64,000 bases of DNA, from assembly GCA_949296415.1 (NCBI GenBank), contig CASFQC010000005.1:1-64000 (forward strand), written 5' to 3'. The notes beneath the pieces are model-generated. The model was not told the origin of the DNA, did no database searches, and was given only the letters and a program-made list of their open reading frames with translations. Both the position numbers and the translations under genes were made by a program. This document shows positions 28,689-38,346 of this stretch, piece after piece. The DNA comes from an uncultured Bacteroides sp. (GTDB lineage: Bacteria > Bacteroidota > Bacteroidia > Bacteroidales > Bacteroidaceae). Each line of letters opens with the position of its first letter. Within the stretch, counting starts at the first letter, position 1.

Positions 28689-30386
28689 ATGTGTGGAATA
28701 ACAGGTATATTAAATATAAGCCAACAGACAGCACAACTCCGGAACAAAGCTCTGCAAATGGCACGGAAAATACGTCACCGAGGACCGGACTGGAGCGGAA
28801 TCTATGTCGGTGGCTCGGCCATATTGGCGCATGAAAGACTTTCCATTGTAGACCCCCAATCCGGACGGCAACCCCTATATTCTCCTGACCGCAAACAGGT
28901 ATTGGCTGTAAATGGAGAAATATATAACCACCGCGACATAAGAACCAGATATGCGAATAAATACGATTTCCAGACAGGCTCCGACTGCGAAGTCATTCTG
29001 GCTCTGTATAGAGAGAAGGGTACGGACTTTCTAGAAGACCTTAATGGCATATTTGCTTTCGCCCTATATGACGAGGAACGGAACGAATACCTGCTTGCAC
29101 GTGACCCCATAGGTGTCATTCCCCTCTACATCGGAAAAGACAAAGAGGGACATATCTACTTCGGCAGCGAACTGAAAGCCTTGGAGGGATTCTGTGACGA
29201 ATACCAATCATTTCCGCCGGGACATTACTATTGGAGCAAGGAAGGTAAGATGCACCGCTGGTACAAACGGGACTGGATGGATTTCAACGCACTTGAAGCA
29301 AAACTATCCGGACATCCGCTCCAGACCGAAGCCCAAGCCTCACAAGCCATCAGGCTCTCCCTTGAAGCTTCCGTACAAAGACAACTGATGAGTGACGTGC
29401 CATATGGGGTCCTGCTGAGTGGAGGTCTGGACTCATCGGTCATTTCGGCCATCGCGAAAAAATATGCCGCCAGACGCATAGAAACCGGAGGCGCCAGTGA
29501 AGCATGGTGGCCACAACTGCACTCCTTTGCCATAGGACTGAAGGGAGCTCCCGACTTGGCAAAAGCCCAAGAGGTAGCCCGATATATAGGCACAATACAT
29601 CACGAAATAAATTATACCATACAGGAAGGACTGGATGCCTTACGCGACGTGATATACTACATAGAAACCTATGACGTGACCACCGTGCGTGCCTCCACAC
29701 CCATGTATCTGTTGGCAAGAGTCATCAAATCAATGGGAATAAAGATGGTACTCAGCGGTGAAGGAGCCGATGAAATTTTTGGCGGATACCTCTATTTCCA
29801 CAAAGCGCCTACCGCACAAGCCTTCCACGAGGAAACGGTACGCAAACTGTCCAAACTCCATCTATACGACTGCCTGCGTGCGAACAAAAGTCTGGCTGCC
29901 TGGGGAGTGGAAGGTAGGGTACCGTTTCTGGACAAGGAATTTCTGGACACAGCCATGAACATAGACCCTGCACTCAAGATGTGCCCCGGACGCACTATTG
30001 AAAAGAAAGTGCTACGCGATGCCTTTGCCGACATGCTGCCTCAAAGCATTGTAAAAAGACAGAAAGAACAATTCTCCGACGGAGTGGGATATTCTTGGAT
30101 AGACACCCTGAAATCCATAACTTCTGCAAGCGTAAGCGATGAACAAATGGCACACGCGAAAGAGCGTTTCCCTATCAACCCGCCACGCAATAAGGAAGAA
30201 TACTATTACCGCAGTATCTTTGAAGAGCACTTTCCAAGTATGAGTGCCGCATTGACCGTTCCAAGCGTTCCAAGTGTAGCCTGTTCCACGGCTGAGGCTT
30301 TGGCTTGGGACGAATCCTTTAAGGGACAAAACGAACCAAGCGGACGGGCTGTAACCGATGTGCATACCGACGCTTACGACATATAG
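28689..30386 (+). CDS. asnB: Asparagine synthetase B (glutamine-hydrolysing)
   Basis: 565 residues. Cys2 (MCGITGILN) is the glutaminase nucleophile, so Met1 must be removed. The synthetase domain has the pyrophosphate loop LLSGGLDSSVISA and the conserved LSGEGADEIFGGY. It makes asparagine from aspartate, ATP and glutamine. It follows gltD by 38 bases, so glutamine-dependent asparagine production is probably co-expressed with GOGAT. The chain ends in a Ser/Thr/Asp-rich tail after the catalytic domain. Confidence 0.96.
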   Translation: MCGITGILNISQQTAQLRNKALQMARKIRHRGPDWSGIYVGGSAILAHERLSIVDPQSGRQPLYSPDRKQVLAVNGEIYNHRDIRTRYANKYDFQTGSDCEVILALYREKGTDFLEDLNGIFAFALYDEERNEYLLARDPIGVIPLYIGKDKEGHIYFGSELKALEGFCDEYQSFPPGHYYWSKEGKMHRWYKRDWMDFNALEAKLSGHPLQTEAQASQAIRLSLEASVQRQLMSDVPYGVLLSGGLDSSVISAIAKKYAARRIETGGASEAWWPQLHSFAIGLKGAPDLAKAQEVARYIGTIHHEINYTIQEGLDALRDVIYYIETYDVTTVRASTPMYLLARVIKSMGIKMVLSGEGADEIFGGYLYFHKAPTAQAFHEETVRKLSKLHLYDCLRANKSLAAWGVEGRVPFLDKEFLDTAMNIDPALKMCPGRTIEKKVLRDAFADMLPQSIVKRQKEQFSDGVGYSWIDTLKSITSASVSDEQMAHAKERFPINPPRNKEEYYYRSIFEEHFPSMSAALTVPSVPSVACSTAEALAWDESFKGQNEPSGRAVTDVHTDAYDI

Positions 30387-30534
30387 CCGTGGGGAAGTAA
30401 CAGTTTTATCTTAAAACAAGGTGATATTGTTTTAATTCACAAACATACTCACCCGTATATCATCAAATAGAAACCCTAATAAAAAATAAAATAAAAAAGA
30501 TAGCATATATGACATATATACCACCATAACGACG

Positions 30535-30542
30535 TATATTTG
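30535..30542 (+). promoter_or_regulatory. Promoter -7 box of the dapF operon
   Basis: TATATTTG, 49 bases before the dapF ATG, with the same TATATTTGCAGC core as the gltB promoter. It lies in a 204-base gap after asnB, showing that dapF starts a second transcription unit. Confidence 0.65.
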
Positions 30543-30590
30543 CAGCATAACAAAGCAAAAAGATAGCAAATTAACCACATACACTACAGA

Positions 30591-31439
30591 ATGTCAAACA
30601 TAGTCCATTTCACCAAAATGCAAGGAACAGGCAATGACTATATATACGTAGATACCATGCGCTGTCCGTTGACCCATCCTGAACAGAAAGCCTTGGAATG
30701 GAGCAAACCTCATACCGGAATCGGAAGTGACGGATTGGTCCTGATCACTTCTTCAGACAAAGCCGATTTCGGCATGCGCATATTCAATGCCGACGGCTCG
30801 GAAGCCATGATGTGTGGCAACGCCAGCCGGTGTATTGGAAAATATGTATATGACAAAGGGCTGACCCGGAAAACTCATGTGACACTGGAGACTCTTTCCG
30901 GCATCCGGACACTGACCTTGCACGTGGAAGACGGGAAAGTAGGCCTTGTAACTGTAGACATGGACACACCGGCCCCCTATCCGGCCGATTATGACGGCAA
31001 AGGAGCACGTCCCATGATAGAACAGCCCATCAGTGTCAGGACACAATGTTACAAAGGCACTACGGTGTCCATGGGCAATCCGCATCTGGTCATATTCGTG
31101 GACGACATAGCCCAAACGGACATCCATACGGCTGGCCCCATACTGGAAAGGCACCCTCTGTTCCCCGGACGTATCAACGTGGAATTCGCCCAGATTCTGG
31201 CCGACGGCTCCATCAGGATGCGCGTATGGGAACGGGGGTCCGGAATTACCCAAGCTTGCGGAACAGGAGCGTGCGCCACAGCCGTAGCAGCCTGCCTCAC
31301 CCGGCGGACAGGACGGAGCTCGGACGTCATAATGGATGGAGGGACCCTGCATATCGACTGGGACGAGACCTCCGGCCACGTACTGATGACAGGACCTGCG
31401 GCGGAAGTATTCGAAGGTACGATAGAAGTTACAGACTGA
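30591..31439 (+). CDS. dapF: Diaminopimelate epimerase
   Basis: 282 residues. The two catalytic cysteines are Cys75 (MMCGNASR) and Cys223 (QACGTGACA), in the two mirror-image halves of the fold. It interconverts LL- and meso-diaminopimelate for lysine and peptidoglycan synthesis. It is followed after 29 bases by dapL, so the last two steps of the aminotransferase variant of the lysine pathway are made together. Confidence 0.97.
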   Translation: MSNIVHFTKMQGTGNDYIYVDTMRCPLTHPEQKALEWSKPHTGIGSDGLVLITSSDKADFGMRIFNADGSEAMMCGNASRCIGKYVYDKGLTRKTHVTLETLSGIRTLTLHVEDGKVGLVTVDMDTPAPYPADYDGKGARPMIEQPISVRTQCYKGTTVSMGNPHLVIFVDDIAQTDIHTAGPILERHPLFPGRINVEFAQILADGSIRMRVWERGSGITQACGTGACATAVAACLTRRTGRSSDVIMDGGTLHIDWDETSGHVLMTGPAAEVFEGTIEVTD

Positions 31440-31468
31440 AGACTATACTTAAACTTAAAACAACACAT

Positions 31469-32701
31469 ATGGCATTAGCAAACGAACATTTCCTCAAGCT
31501 GCCGGGAAGTTATCTGTTCTCGGACATAGCCAAGAAGGTGAATTCCTTCAAAATAACACACCCCAAGCAGAACCTTATCAGACTGGGGATAGGCGATGTG
31601 ACACGTCCGCTGCCACCGGCTTGCATAGAAGCCTTGCATAAAGCGGTAGACGAAATGTCCGAGGCCGACACCTTCCACGGATACGGGCCTGAGCAAGGCT
31701 ACGGATTCCTTATAGAGGCAATAATAAAAAACGACTATCTGCCAAGGGGCATACACCTTACTCCTGCGGAAGTATTCATCAACGACGGGGCCAAAAGTGA
31801 TACGGGAAATATCGGCGACATTCTCCGACATGACAACAGTGTGGGAGTGACAGACCCCATATATCCTGTATACATAGACAGCAACGTAATGTGCGGACGG
31901 GCAGGAATACTCCAAGACAACGGAAAATGGAGCAATGTGACATACATGCCATGTACGGCTGAGAACGGCTTTATTCCGGCCATCCCGGAAAAGCGCATAG
32001 ATATTGTGTACCTATGCTATCCGAATAATCCGACAGGAACCACCCTGACCAAAGCCGAACTGAAGAAATGGGTGGACTACGCCTTGGATAACGACACGCT
32101 AATCCTGTTCGATGCCGCTTACGAAGCCTTCATACGCGAAGAAGACGTGCCCCACTCCATCTACGAAATAAAAGGAGCCAAGAAGTGTGCCATAGAGTTC
32201 CGGAGCTTCTCCAAGACTGCCGGATTTACCGGAATGCGCTGTGGATACACCATAGTGCCCAAGGAGCTGACAGGAGCCACGCTCACAGGAGAACGCATCG
32301 CACTGAACGGACTATGGAACCGGCGCCAGTGCACCAAATTCAACGGAACCAGCTACATAACCCAAAGGGCCGCCGAGGCTATCTACACGCCGGAAGGGAA
32401 ACGGCAAATTAAGGAGAACATAGACTATTATTTGGACAATGCCCGCACCATGAAGGAAGAACTGGCTGCTGCCGGACTGCAGACTTACGGCGGAACCAAT
32501 TCGCCTTATATCTGGCTGAAGACACCTGACGGAACCGATTCATGGAAATTCTTCGAACAGATGCTCTATGAAGCCTATGTGGTGGGCACACCCGGAGTAG
32601 GATTCGGACCAAGCGGGGAAGGATACATGAGACTGACCGCCTTCGGCACGCACGAAGACTGCCAGGAAGCCATGTACCGCATACGCAAGTGGCTGGGATG
32701 A
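31469..32701 (+). CDS. dapL: LL-diaminopimelate aminotransferase
   Basis: 410 residues from the ATG at 31469. The frame is open back to 31046, but that part lies inside dapF and is a shadow. It has the class I/II aminotransferase fold, with the PLP lysine at Lys249 ([15 protein letters not shown]) and the NPTG motif ([10 protein letters not shown]). DapL makes LL-diaminopimelate directly from tetrahydrodipicolinate and glutamate, bypassing the succinylase steps. Its amino donor is glutamate, the product of the neighbouring gltBD genes. Confidence 0.97.
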   Translation: MALANEHFLKLPGSYLFSDIAKKVNSFKITHPKQNLIRLGIGDVTRPLPPACIEALHKAVDEMSEADTFHGYGPEQGYGFLIEAIIKNDYLPRGIHLTPAEVFINDGAKSDTGNIGDILRHDNSVGVTDPIYPVYIDSNVMCGRAGILQDNGKWSNVTYMPCTAENGFIPAIPEKRIDIVYLCYPNNPTGTTLTKAELKKWVDYALDNDTLILFDAAYEAFIREEDVPHSIYEIKGAKKCAIEFRSFSKTAGFTGMRCGYTIVPKELTGATLTGERIALNGLWNRRQCTKFNGTSYITQRAAEAIYTPEGKRQIKENIDYYLDNARTMKEELAAAGLQTYGGTNSPYIWLKTPDGTDSWKFFEQMLYEAYVVGTPGVGFGPSGEGYMRLTAFGTHEDCQEAMYRIRKWLG

Positions 32702-32806
32702 CACACACAAGCAAAGCCTCAGCAGAAAGAAAGTAAAGCGCTTACTATATATAACAAGCGGAACGGCCATCCGCACATACTACAACTTAACAAATACACT
32801 ACTACA

Positions 32807-33517
32807 ATGAAGACCAGACATGTACATTGGAAGCCCGCAGTCATGGCACTGCTAGCCGCAACGTTGCCCCACATGGCAACGGCTCAGGACAAAGTAGAAG
32901 CATCGGCAGGAGCCGATCTGGTAAGCGGATACATCTGGAGAGGACAAGACTTGGGAGGAGTGAGCATACAGCCCGCACTGTCCCTGGCATACAAAGGTTT
33001 CAGCCTGGGAGCATGGGGATCGGTGGGAATCAACCGCGAAGACACCAAGGAACTGGACCTCACGCTGGGATATGCTACGAGAGGATTCAGCATAGCGGTC
33101 ACCGATTATTGGTTCGACAACGGATACGGATACTTCCACTACAAGGCACACCAGACCAGCCACGTCCTGGAAGCGCAGGTGGGATACGACTTCGGGGTGG
33201 CCGCCATAAACTGGTACACCAACTTTGCAGGCAATGACGGCAGGAATAAGGACGGCGACAGAGCCTACTCCTCCTATGTGACGCTTTCTGCTCCATTTCG
33301 GCTGGGAGGATTGGACTGGAATGCCGAGGTGGGGGCCGTGCCTTGGGCCACAGACTTCTACAATGGGGGAACCGACGGATTCGCCGTATGCAATGTAAGC
33401 CTCTCTGCTGAAAAGGCGGTAAGAATCACCCGACAGTTCAGCCTCCCGCTGTTCGCCAAGGCCACATGGAACCCGCGCACCGAGGGTGCCTACCTGGTTG
33501 TCGGACTGAGCCTGTAA
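32807..33517 (+). CDS. TorF-family putative outer-membrane porin
   Basis: 236 residues with a signal peptide (cleavage near ATA-QDK). The mature part has alternating beta strands (ASAGADLVSGYIWRGQDLGG, EAQVGYDFGVAAINWYTNF) and ends in VVGLSL, a barrel-type C-terminus. The VSGYIWRG start is typical of the TorF/Gcw_chp family. The position between dapL and the PII-amtB pair suggests a role in taking nitrogen compounds across the outer membrane; this is inference from context. It is 50 bases upstream of the PII gene. Confidence 0.75.
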   Translation: MKTRHVHWKPAVMALLAATLPHMATAQDKVEASAGADLVSGYIWRGQDLGGVSIQPALSLAYKGFSLGAWGSVGINREDTKELDLTLGYATRGFSIAVTDYWFDNGYGYFHYKAHQTSHVLEAQVGYDFGVAAINWYTNFAGNDGRNKDGDRAYSSYVTLSAPFRLGGLDWNAEVGAVPWATDFYNGGTDGFAVCNVSLSAEKAVRITRQFSLPLFAKATWNPRTEGAYLVVGLSL

Positions 33518-33567
33518 GGCAACGGCAAGCCAAACCACAGATACATATACTAAAAAAGACTTGAGAC

Positions 33568-33924
33568 ATGAAAAAGATTGAAGCCATCATCCGCAAGACC
33601 AAGTTCGAGGAGGTCAAGGAAGCGCTGCTGCAAGCAGACATCGAATGGTTCTCTTACTACGACGTAAGAGGAGTGGGAAAAGCCCGACAGGCACGCATCT
33701 ACCGGGGAATAATGTACGACACCAGCTCCATAGAACGCATTCTCATCTCCATTGTAGTCCGTGACAAAAATGCGGAAAAGACCGTACAGGCCATACTGAA
33801 GGCGGCACGGACAGGAGAGATAGGCGACGGACGCATATTCGTCATCCCCATAGAAGACGCCATACGCATACGGACCGGAGAGCGGGGAGACATCGCCCTC
33901 TACAACGCCGAACAGGAACGGTGA
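33568..33924 (+). CDS. PII-family nitrogen regulatory protein
   Basis: 118 residues of the GlnB/GlnK family: N-terminal MKKIEAIIRKTKFEEVKEAL, C-terminal GEIGDGRIFVIPIEDAIRIRTGE with the ATP-binding basic residues. The T-loop region (VRGVGKARQARIYRGIMYDT, about residues 33-52) is unlike the usual GRQKGHTE... form but keeps a tyrosine, Tyr50, one residue from the classical uridylylation site. It most likely senses 2-oxoglutarate and ATP/ADP and gates the adjacent ammonium channel, as GlnK does with AmtB. It is 63 bases upstream of amtB. Confidence 0.93.
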   Translation: MKKIEAIIRKTKFEEVKEALLQADIEWFSYYDVRGVGKARQARIYRGIMYDTSSIERILISIVVRDKNAEKTVQAILKAARTGEIGDGRIFVIPIEDAIRIRTGERGDIALYNAEQER

Positions 33925-33987
33925 GGCACAAACCACAAGTAACAGAAAACCACAAGTACAAGTACAACTGATAACAAAGATTGGATT

Positions 33988-35244
33988 ATGGATACTACAA
34001 TACTCGACAGCGGAAACACCGCATGGATCATGATTTCGTCCGTTCTGGTACTGCTCATGAGCATACCGGGCATAGCCCTCTTCTACGGAGGACTGGTAAG
34101 ACAGAAGAATGTGCTGAGCATCATCATGCAGACACTGTTCCTCGTGGCTGTGGTCAGCATTCTGTGGATAGCTTTCGGTTACAGCTGGGCTTTCGGCACC
34201 GGATTCGCCGCAAGCGGAAGCCCCTGGGAAGCGCTCATCGGAGGCTTTGACAAGGCATTCCTCCACGGCATCACCACAGATACGCTCACCACGGGACAGA
34301 TTCCGGAACTGGCCTTCGTCATGTTCCAGTGCATGTTCGCCATCATCACGCCCGCACTCATTCTGGGAGCCTTTGCCGAACGCATCAAGTTCTCGGCCTA
34401 CGTGGTGTTCATCGTGCTGTGGGTCATACTGGCCTACTTCCCCATGGCACACTGGGTGTGGGGAGGAGGATTTCTGCAGCAGATGGGAGCCATAGACTTT
34501 GCCGGAGGCACCGTGGTGCACATCAACGCCGGCATATCCGCACTGGTCATGGCCGTCATGCTGGGACAGCGCGAGGACTACCGGCTGGGCAGGCACATCA
34601 CACCGCACAATGTCACCTTTGTCTTCATGGGCACCTCCTTCCTCTGGCTAGGATGGTTCGGATTCAACGCCGGCAGCGGACTGGCTGCCGACGGACTGGC
34701 CGCCAACGCCTTCCTGGTGACGCACATAGCCACCGCCACAGCCGCCCTCACCTGGATGGCCATAGACTGGCTCTGCAACAAGAAGCCCACCACCGTGGGA
34801 GCCTGCACGGGTGCCGTGGCCGGACTGGTGGCCATCACCCCAGCGGCAGGCAGCACAGACCTGCTGGGCGCCTTCTGCATAGGCATCATCACCCCCGTGG
34901 TATGCTTCTTCATGGTGGCGGCCGTAAAGCCACGCTTCAAGTACGATGACGCCCTTGACGCCTTCGGAGTGCACGGCATAGGAGGCATCGTGGGTTCCAT
35001 ACTGACTGGTGTGTTCGCCACACAGGCCGTGACCGGACCCGACGGCGCGCAAGGCGCGCTCTACGGCGACTGGCACCAGCTGGGTGTGCAGCTCCTGGCC
35101 ACCCTGGTGTCCATAGCCTACAGCGCCGTGGTCACTTATCTGCTCTACAAGCTCACAGACCGACTCATGGGCATGCGTGCCGAACGCCGCGTGGAGGAGG
35201 AAGGCCTTGACATATACGAGCACGGAGAGACGGCCTACAACTGA
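33988..35244 (+). CDS. amtB: Ammonium transporter
   Basis: 418 residues with about 11 membrane segments. The Amt signature DFAGGTVVHINAG carries His178 and the second pore histidine is His329 (FGVHGIGG); these form the twin-His pore centre. The conserved cytoplasmic C-terminus (MRAERRVEEEGLDIYEHGETAY) is the part that contacts PII proteins. It lies between the PII and glutamine synthetase genes, so import, sensing and fixation are encoded together. There is no signal peptide beyond the first membrane segment, which is usual outside Proteobacteria. Confidence 0.97.
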   Translation: MDTTILDSGNTAWIMISSVLVLLMSIPGIALFYGGLVRQKNVLSIIMQTLFLVAVVSILWIAFGYSWAFGTGFAASGSPWEALIGGFDKAFLHGITTDTLTTGQIPELAFVMFQCMFAIITPALILGAFAERIKFSAYVVFIVLWVILAYFPMAHWVWGGGFLQQMGAIDFAGGTVVHINAGISALVMAVMLGQREDYRLGRHITPHNVTFVFMGTSFLWLGWFGFNAGSGLAADGLAANAFLVTHIATATAALTWMAIDWLCNKKPTTVGACTGAVAGLVAITPAAGSTDLLGAFCIGIITPVVCFFMVAAVKPRFKYDDALDAFGVHGIGGIVGSILTGVFATQAVTGPDGAQGALYGDWHQLGVQLLATLVSIAYSAVVTYLLYKLTDRLMGMRAERRVEEEGLDIYEHGETAYN

Positions 35245-35294
35245 CTTTATCCCTAACAACTAACATATATCAAACCTATAAACTTCAAGACATC

Positions 35295-37484
35295 ATGTCA
35301 GACTTAAGATTCAGAGTAGTAGAGACGGCCTTCAAGAAGAGGCCGGTCGAAGTGGCGCCCCCCAAGGAACGCCCCTCGGAGTATTTCGCCAAGTACGTGT
35401 TCAACAGGGACAAGATGTTCCGCTACCTCCCCAGCAAGGTCTTCGCCAAGCTGACGGACGTCATAGACAACGGCGCCCCCCTGGACCGAAGCATAGCCGA
35501 CGAGGTGGCCGCAGGCATGAAGAAATGGGCGCTGGAGATGGGAGCCACACACTACACGCACTGGTTCCACCCCCTGACCGAAGGCACGGCCGAGAAGCAC
35601 GACGCCTTCATAGAGCACGACGGGAAGGGCGGCGTCATGGAAGAGTTCACCGGAAAGCTGCTCGTGCAGCAGGAGCCGGACGCGTCAAGCTTCCCCAACG
35701 GAGGCATACGCAACACCTTCGAGGCGCGCGGCTATTCGGCATGGGACCCCTCGTCGCCCGCATTCATCGTGGACGACACCCTGTGCATACCCACCATATT
35801 CATAGCCTACACCGGTGAGTCGCTCGACTACAAGGCCCCCCTGCTCAAGGCGCTCCGGGCCGTGGACAAGGCTGCCACCGCCGTGTGCCACTACTTCGAC
35901 CCCGAGGTGAAGAAAGTGTACGCCTATCTGGGATGGGAGCAGGAATACTTCCTGGTGGACGAGGGACTGTACGCCGCACGCCCCGACCTGCTGATGACCG
36001 GACGCACCCTCACCGGACACGACAGCGCCAAGAACCAGCAGCTCGAGGACCACTACTTCGGCGCCATTCCCCCGCGTGTGGCCGCCTTCATGAAGGACCT
36101 CGAAGTGGAGGCCCTCATGCTGGGCATACCCGTGAAGACACGCCACAACGAAGTGGCCCCCAACCAGTTCGAGCTGGCGCCCGTGTTCGAGGAATGCAAC
36201 CTGGCCGTAGACCACAACATGCTCATCATGGCACTGATGCGCAAGGTGGCACGCCGCCACGGATTCCGCGTGCTGCTCCACGAGAAGCCCTTCAAGGGAG
36301 TGAACGGAAGCGGCAAGCACAACAACTGGTCGCTGGGCACCGACACCGGCATACTGCTCCACGCGCCGGGTAAGACGCCAGAGGACAACCTGCGCTTCAT
36401 CACCTTCGTGGTGAACACGCTCATGGCCGTGTACCGCCACAACGGTCTCCTCAAGGCCAGCATATCCAGCGCCACGAACGCACACCGCCTGGGAGCCAAC
36501 GAGGCGCCCCCCGCCATCATATCCTCCTTCCTGGGCAAACAGCTCTCGCAGGTGCTGGACCACATAGAGCACAGCGAGAAGGACGAGCTCATCAGCCTCA
36601 GCGGAAAGCAGGGCATGAAGCTCGACATACCCCAGATACCCGAACTGCTTATTGACAACACCGACCGAAACCGTACTTCGCCCTTCGCCTTCACCGGAAA
36701 CCGCTTCGAGTTCCGCGCCGTAGGCTCCGAGGCCAACTGCGCCAGCGCCATGATAGCGCTGAACACCGCCCTGGCCGAACAGCTGGCCGACTTCAAGCAC
36801 GACGTGGACTGCCTCATCGAGCAGGGAGAGCCTAAGGTGTCGGCCATTCTCGAAGTGGTGCGCCGGTACATCAAGGCCTGCAAGCCCATACACTTCGACG
36901 GCAACGGATACAGCGACGAGTGGAAGGAAGAGGCCCGGCGACGCGGACTGGACTGCGAGACCAGCGTGCCCGTCATCTTCGACAACTACCTCACCGAGGA
37001 GAGCGTCTGCATGTTCGAGTCCACCGGAGTGATGACACGCAAGGAGCTGGAGGCACGCAACGAGGTGAAGTGGGAAATGTACACCAAGAAGATACAGATA
37101 GAGGCCCGCGTGCTGGGCGACCTGGCCATGAACCACATCATCCCCGTGGCCACGCAGTATCAGACGGGACTGATAGACAACGTATTCAAGATGAGGCAGA
37201 TATATCCCGCAGAGAAGGCAGACAAGCTATCGGCCAAGAACATGGAGCTGATAGAGGAGATAGCGGACCGCACCGCCTTCATCAAGGAGCATGTAGACGC
37301 CATGGTGGAGGCGCGCAAGGTGGCCAACAAGATAGAGAGCCAGCGTACCAAGGCCGTGGCCTACCACGACAACATAGTGCCCGCCATGGAGCAGATACGC
37401 TACCACATAGACAAGCTGGAACTGATTGTGGACAACCAGATGTGGACGCTGCCCAAGTACCGGGAACTGCTGTTCATCCGATAA
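35295..37484 (+). CDS. glnN: Type III glutamine synthetase
   Basis: 729 residues, the length of the large GlnN/GSIII enzymes (types I and II are about 450 or shorter). It fixes ammonium onto glutamate using ATP and forms double-ring dodecamers. Type III signatures include HWFHPLTEGTAEKHDAF, KPFKGVNGSGKHNNWSL, and NRTSPFAFTGNRFEFRAVGS. It is 50 bases after amtB and ends the nitrogen block, followed by a GC-rich hairpin. The gene is markedly GC-rich (38 of 60 bases in 36001-36060) compared with most of the window, and long open frames appear on its antisense strand for that reason. Confidence 0.97.
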   Translation: MSDLRFRVVETAFKKRPVEVAPPKERPSEYFAKYVFNRDKMFRYLPSKVFAKLTDVIDNGAPLDRSIADEVAAGMKKWALEMGATHYTHWFHPLTEGTAEKHDAFIEHDGKGGVMEEFTGKLLVQQEPDASSFPNGGIRNTFEARGYSAWDPSSPAFIVDDTLCIPTIFIAYTGESLDYKAPLLKALRAVDKAATAVCHYFDPEVKKVYAYLGWEQEYFLVDEGLYAARPDLLMTGRTLTGHDSAKNQQLEDHYFGAIPPRVAAFMKDLEVEALMLGIPVKTRHNEVAPNQFELAPVFEECNLAVDHNMLIMALMRKVARRHGFRVLLHEKPFKGVNGSGKHNNWSLGTDTGILLHAPGKTPEDNLRFITFVVNTLMAVYRHNGLLKASISSATNAHRLGANEAPPAIISSFLGKQLSQVLDHIEHSEKDELISLSGKQGMKLDIPQIPELLIDNTDRNRTSPFAFTGNRFEFRAVGSEANCASAMIALNTALAEQLADFKHDVDCLIEQGEPKVSAILEVVRRYIKACKPIHFDGNGYSDEWKEEARRRGLDCETSVPVIFDNYLTEESVCMFESTGVMTRKELEARNEVKWEMYTKKIQIEARVLGDLAMNHIIPVATQYQTGLIDNVFKMRQIYPAEKADKLSAKNMELIEEIADRTAFIKEHVDAMVEARKVANKIESQRTKAVAYHDNIVPAMEQIRYHIDKLELIVDNQMWTLPKYRELLFIR

Positions 37485-37518
37485 GAGGACTTTTCTTTTG
37501 TTGGTTGTTTTAAGTTGT

Positions 37519-37551
37519 GGGGGCGGAGGCGCCGAGAGGTGTCCCGCCCCC
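37519..37551 (+). terminator. GC-rich hairpin after glutamine synthetase
   Basis: GGGGGCGG (37519-37526) pairs with CCGCCCCC (37544-37551), followed by TTTCC. It is 35 bases after the glutamine synthetase stop and probably ends the operon. The T tract is short. Confidence 0.6.
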
Positions 37552-37670
37552 TTTCCGTATGCACGCCCCCGCACATACACAAGGCGGCGGGACAGGAAGA
37601 CGCGCCATCCGCACGTCCGCCTGCCCCGCCCTCACACTGGCATGCGGCCCGCAGCCGCAGGCAGAGGGGG

Positions 37671-38189
37671 TCAGCCCATGGGGTCCTCACCTCCGCCGCC
37701 CTCACTGCTGCCGCTTCCGCCTCCAGGCGCAGAGCCCTCCTGGCCGGTGGCCTGGTAGTAGTCCGCACGGGTGCGGTAGCTCACGCCGTTCTGGCGCACG
37801 CCGCCGTCCTCGAACTTGGCTCCGTCCTTCACACGCTTGCGGAACTCGGCTGACGGCACGAACACCGGACGCACGTCGTAAATCATCTCCTGCGCGTTGA
37901 AGTCCTGCACCGTGTCCGCTCCCTTGCTCTTGAACGACAGGCGGAAGTACCCCAGCCCCGGAATGGTCACCGTGTGGCCCTGCAGCAGCTGGTCGGGCAC
38001 GAACTCGCCCAGCAGTTCCAGCGCCGCCTCCATCTCGATGGGCGCCGTGGTGGTGTTCTTGGTGGCCGCCCTCGTCATGGCCTTGCCCGTAAGCGAGGCC
38101 GCGCTCTGCGGGGATGCATACCACTTCTTCTCCGAATCGGGATTGCTTGGAGACGTTCTCTTCTCTACAAGTGAATACTTGATTGCCAT
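37671..38189 (-). CDS. HU-family DNA-binding protein with a Gly/Ser-rich tail
   Basis: 172 residues from the ATG at 38187-38189, preceded by AAGGAGG, one of the strongest Shine-Dalgarno sequences in the window; the frame is open to 38267 but the upstream part is not conserved-looking. MAIKYSLVEKRTSPSNPDSEKKWYA and the following GKAMTRAATKNTT, GHTVTIPGLGYFRLSFKSKGA match the Bacteroidales HU-like group (viral-histone-like). Such proteins bend or coat DNA. The C-terminus (GGGSGSSEGGGGEDPMG) is flexible and acidic. It is convergent with glutamine synthetase and divergent from the acyl-CoA synthetase. Confidence 0.85.
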   Translation of the reverse strand: MAIKYSLVEKRTSPSNPDSEKKWYASPQSAASLTGKAMTRAATKNTTTAPIEMEAALELLGEFVPDQLLQGHTVTIPGLGYFRLSFKSKGADTVQDFNAQEMIYDVRPVFVPSAEFRKRVKDGAKFEDGGVRQNGVSYRTRADYYQATGQEGSAPGGGSGSSEGGGGEDPMG

Positions 38190-38346
38190 AAAACCTCCTT
38201 CTTTAAAAAAGATGAATAATACGGGTTGTGTTCTCTCTATATGCCCGGACGGCGGAACGACCCGCACACCCCGCGCCCAGCACCGCAGCCGGCCCTGCGG
38301 GTACGTACCGGAGACGCCTCCGCCTCCACCGGTATCTCACCCTTTC

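Noticed and set aside
31046..31468. N-terminal extension of dapL by 141 codons
   Set aside because: It overlaps dapF out of frame and is Arg/His-rich; the DapL family begins at MALANEHFL (31469).
35685..37136. 483-codon open frame on the minus strand (and another at 36053-36985)
   Set aside because: Antisense to the type III glutamine synthetase gene, same codon-bias artefact; two different antisense frames are open at once.
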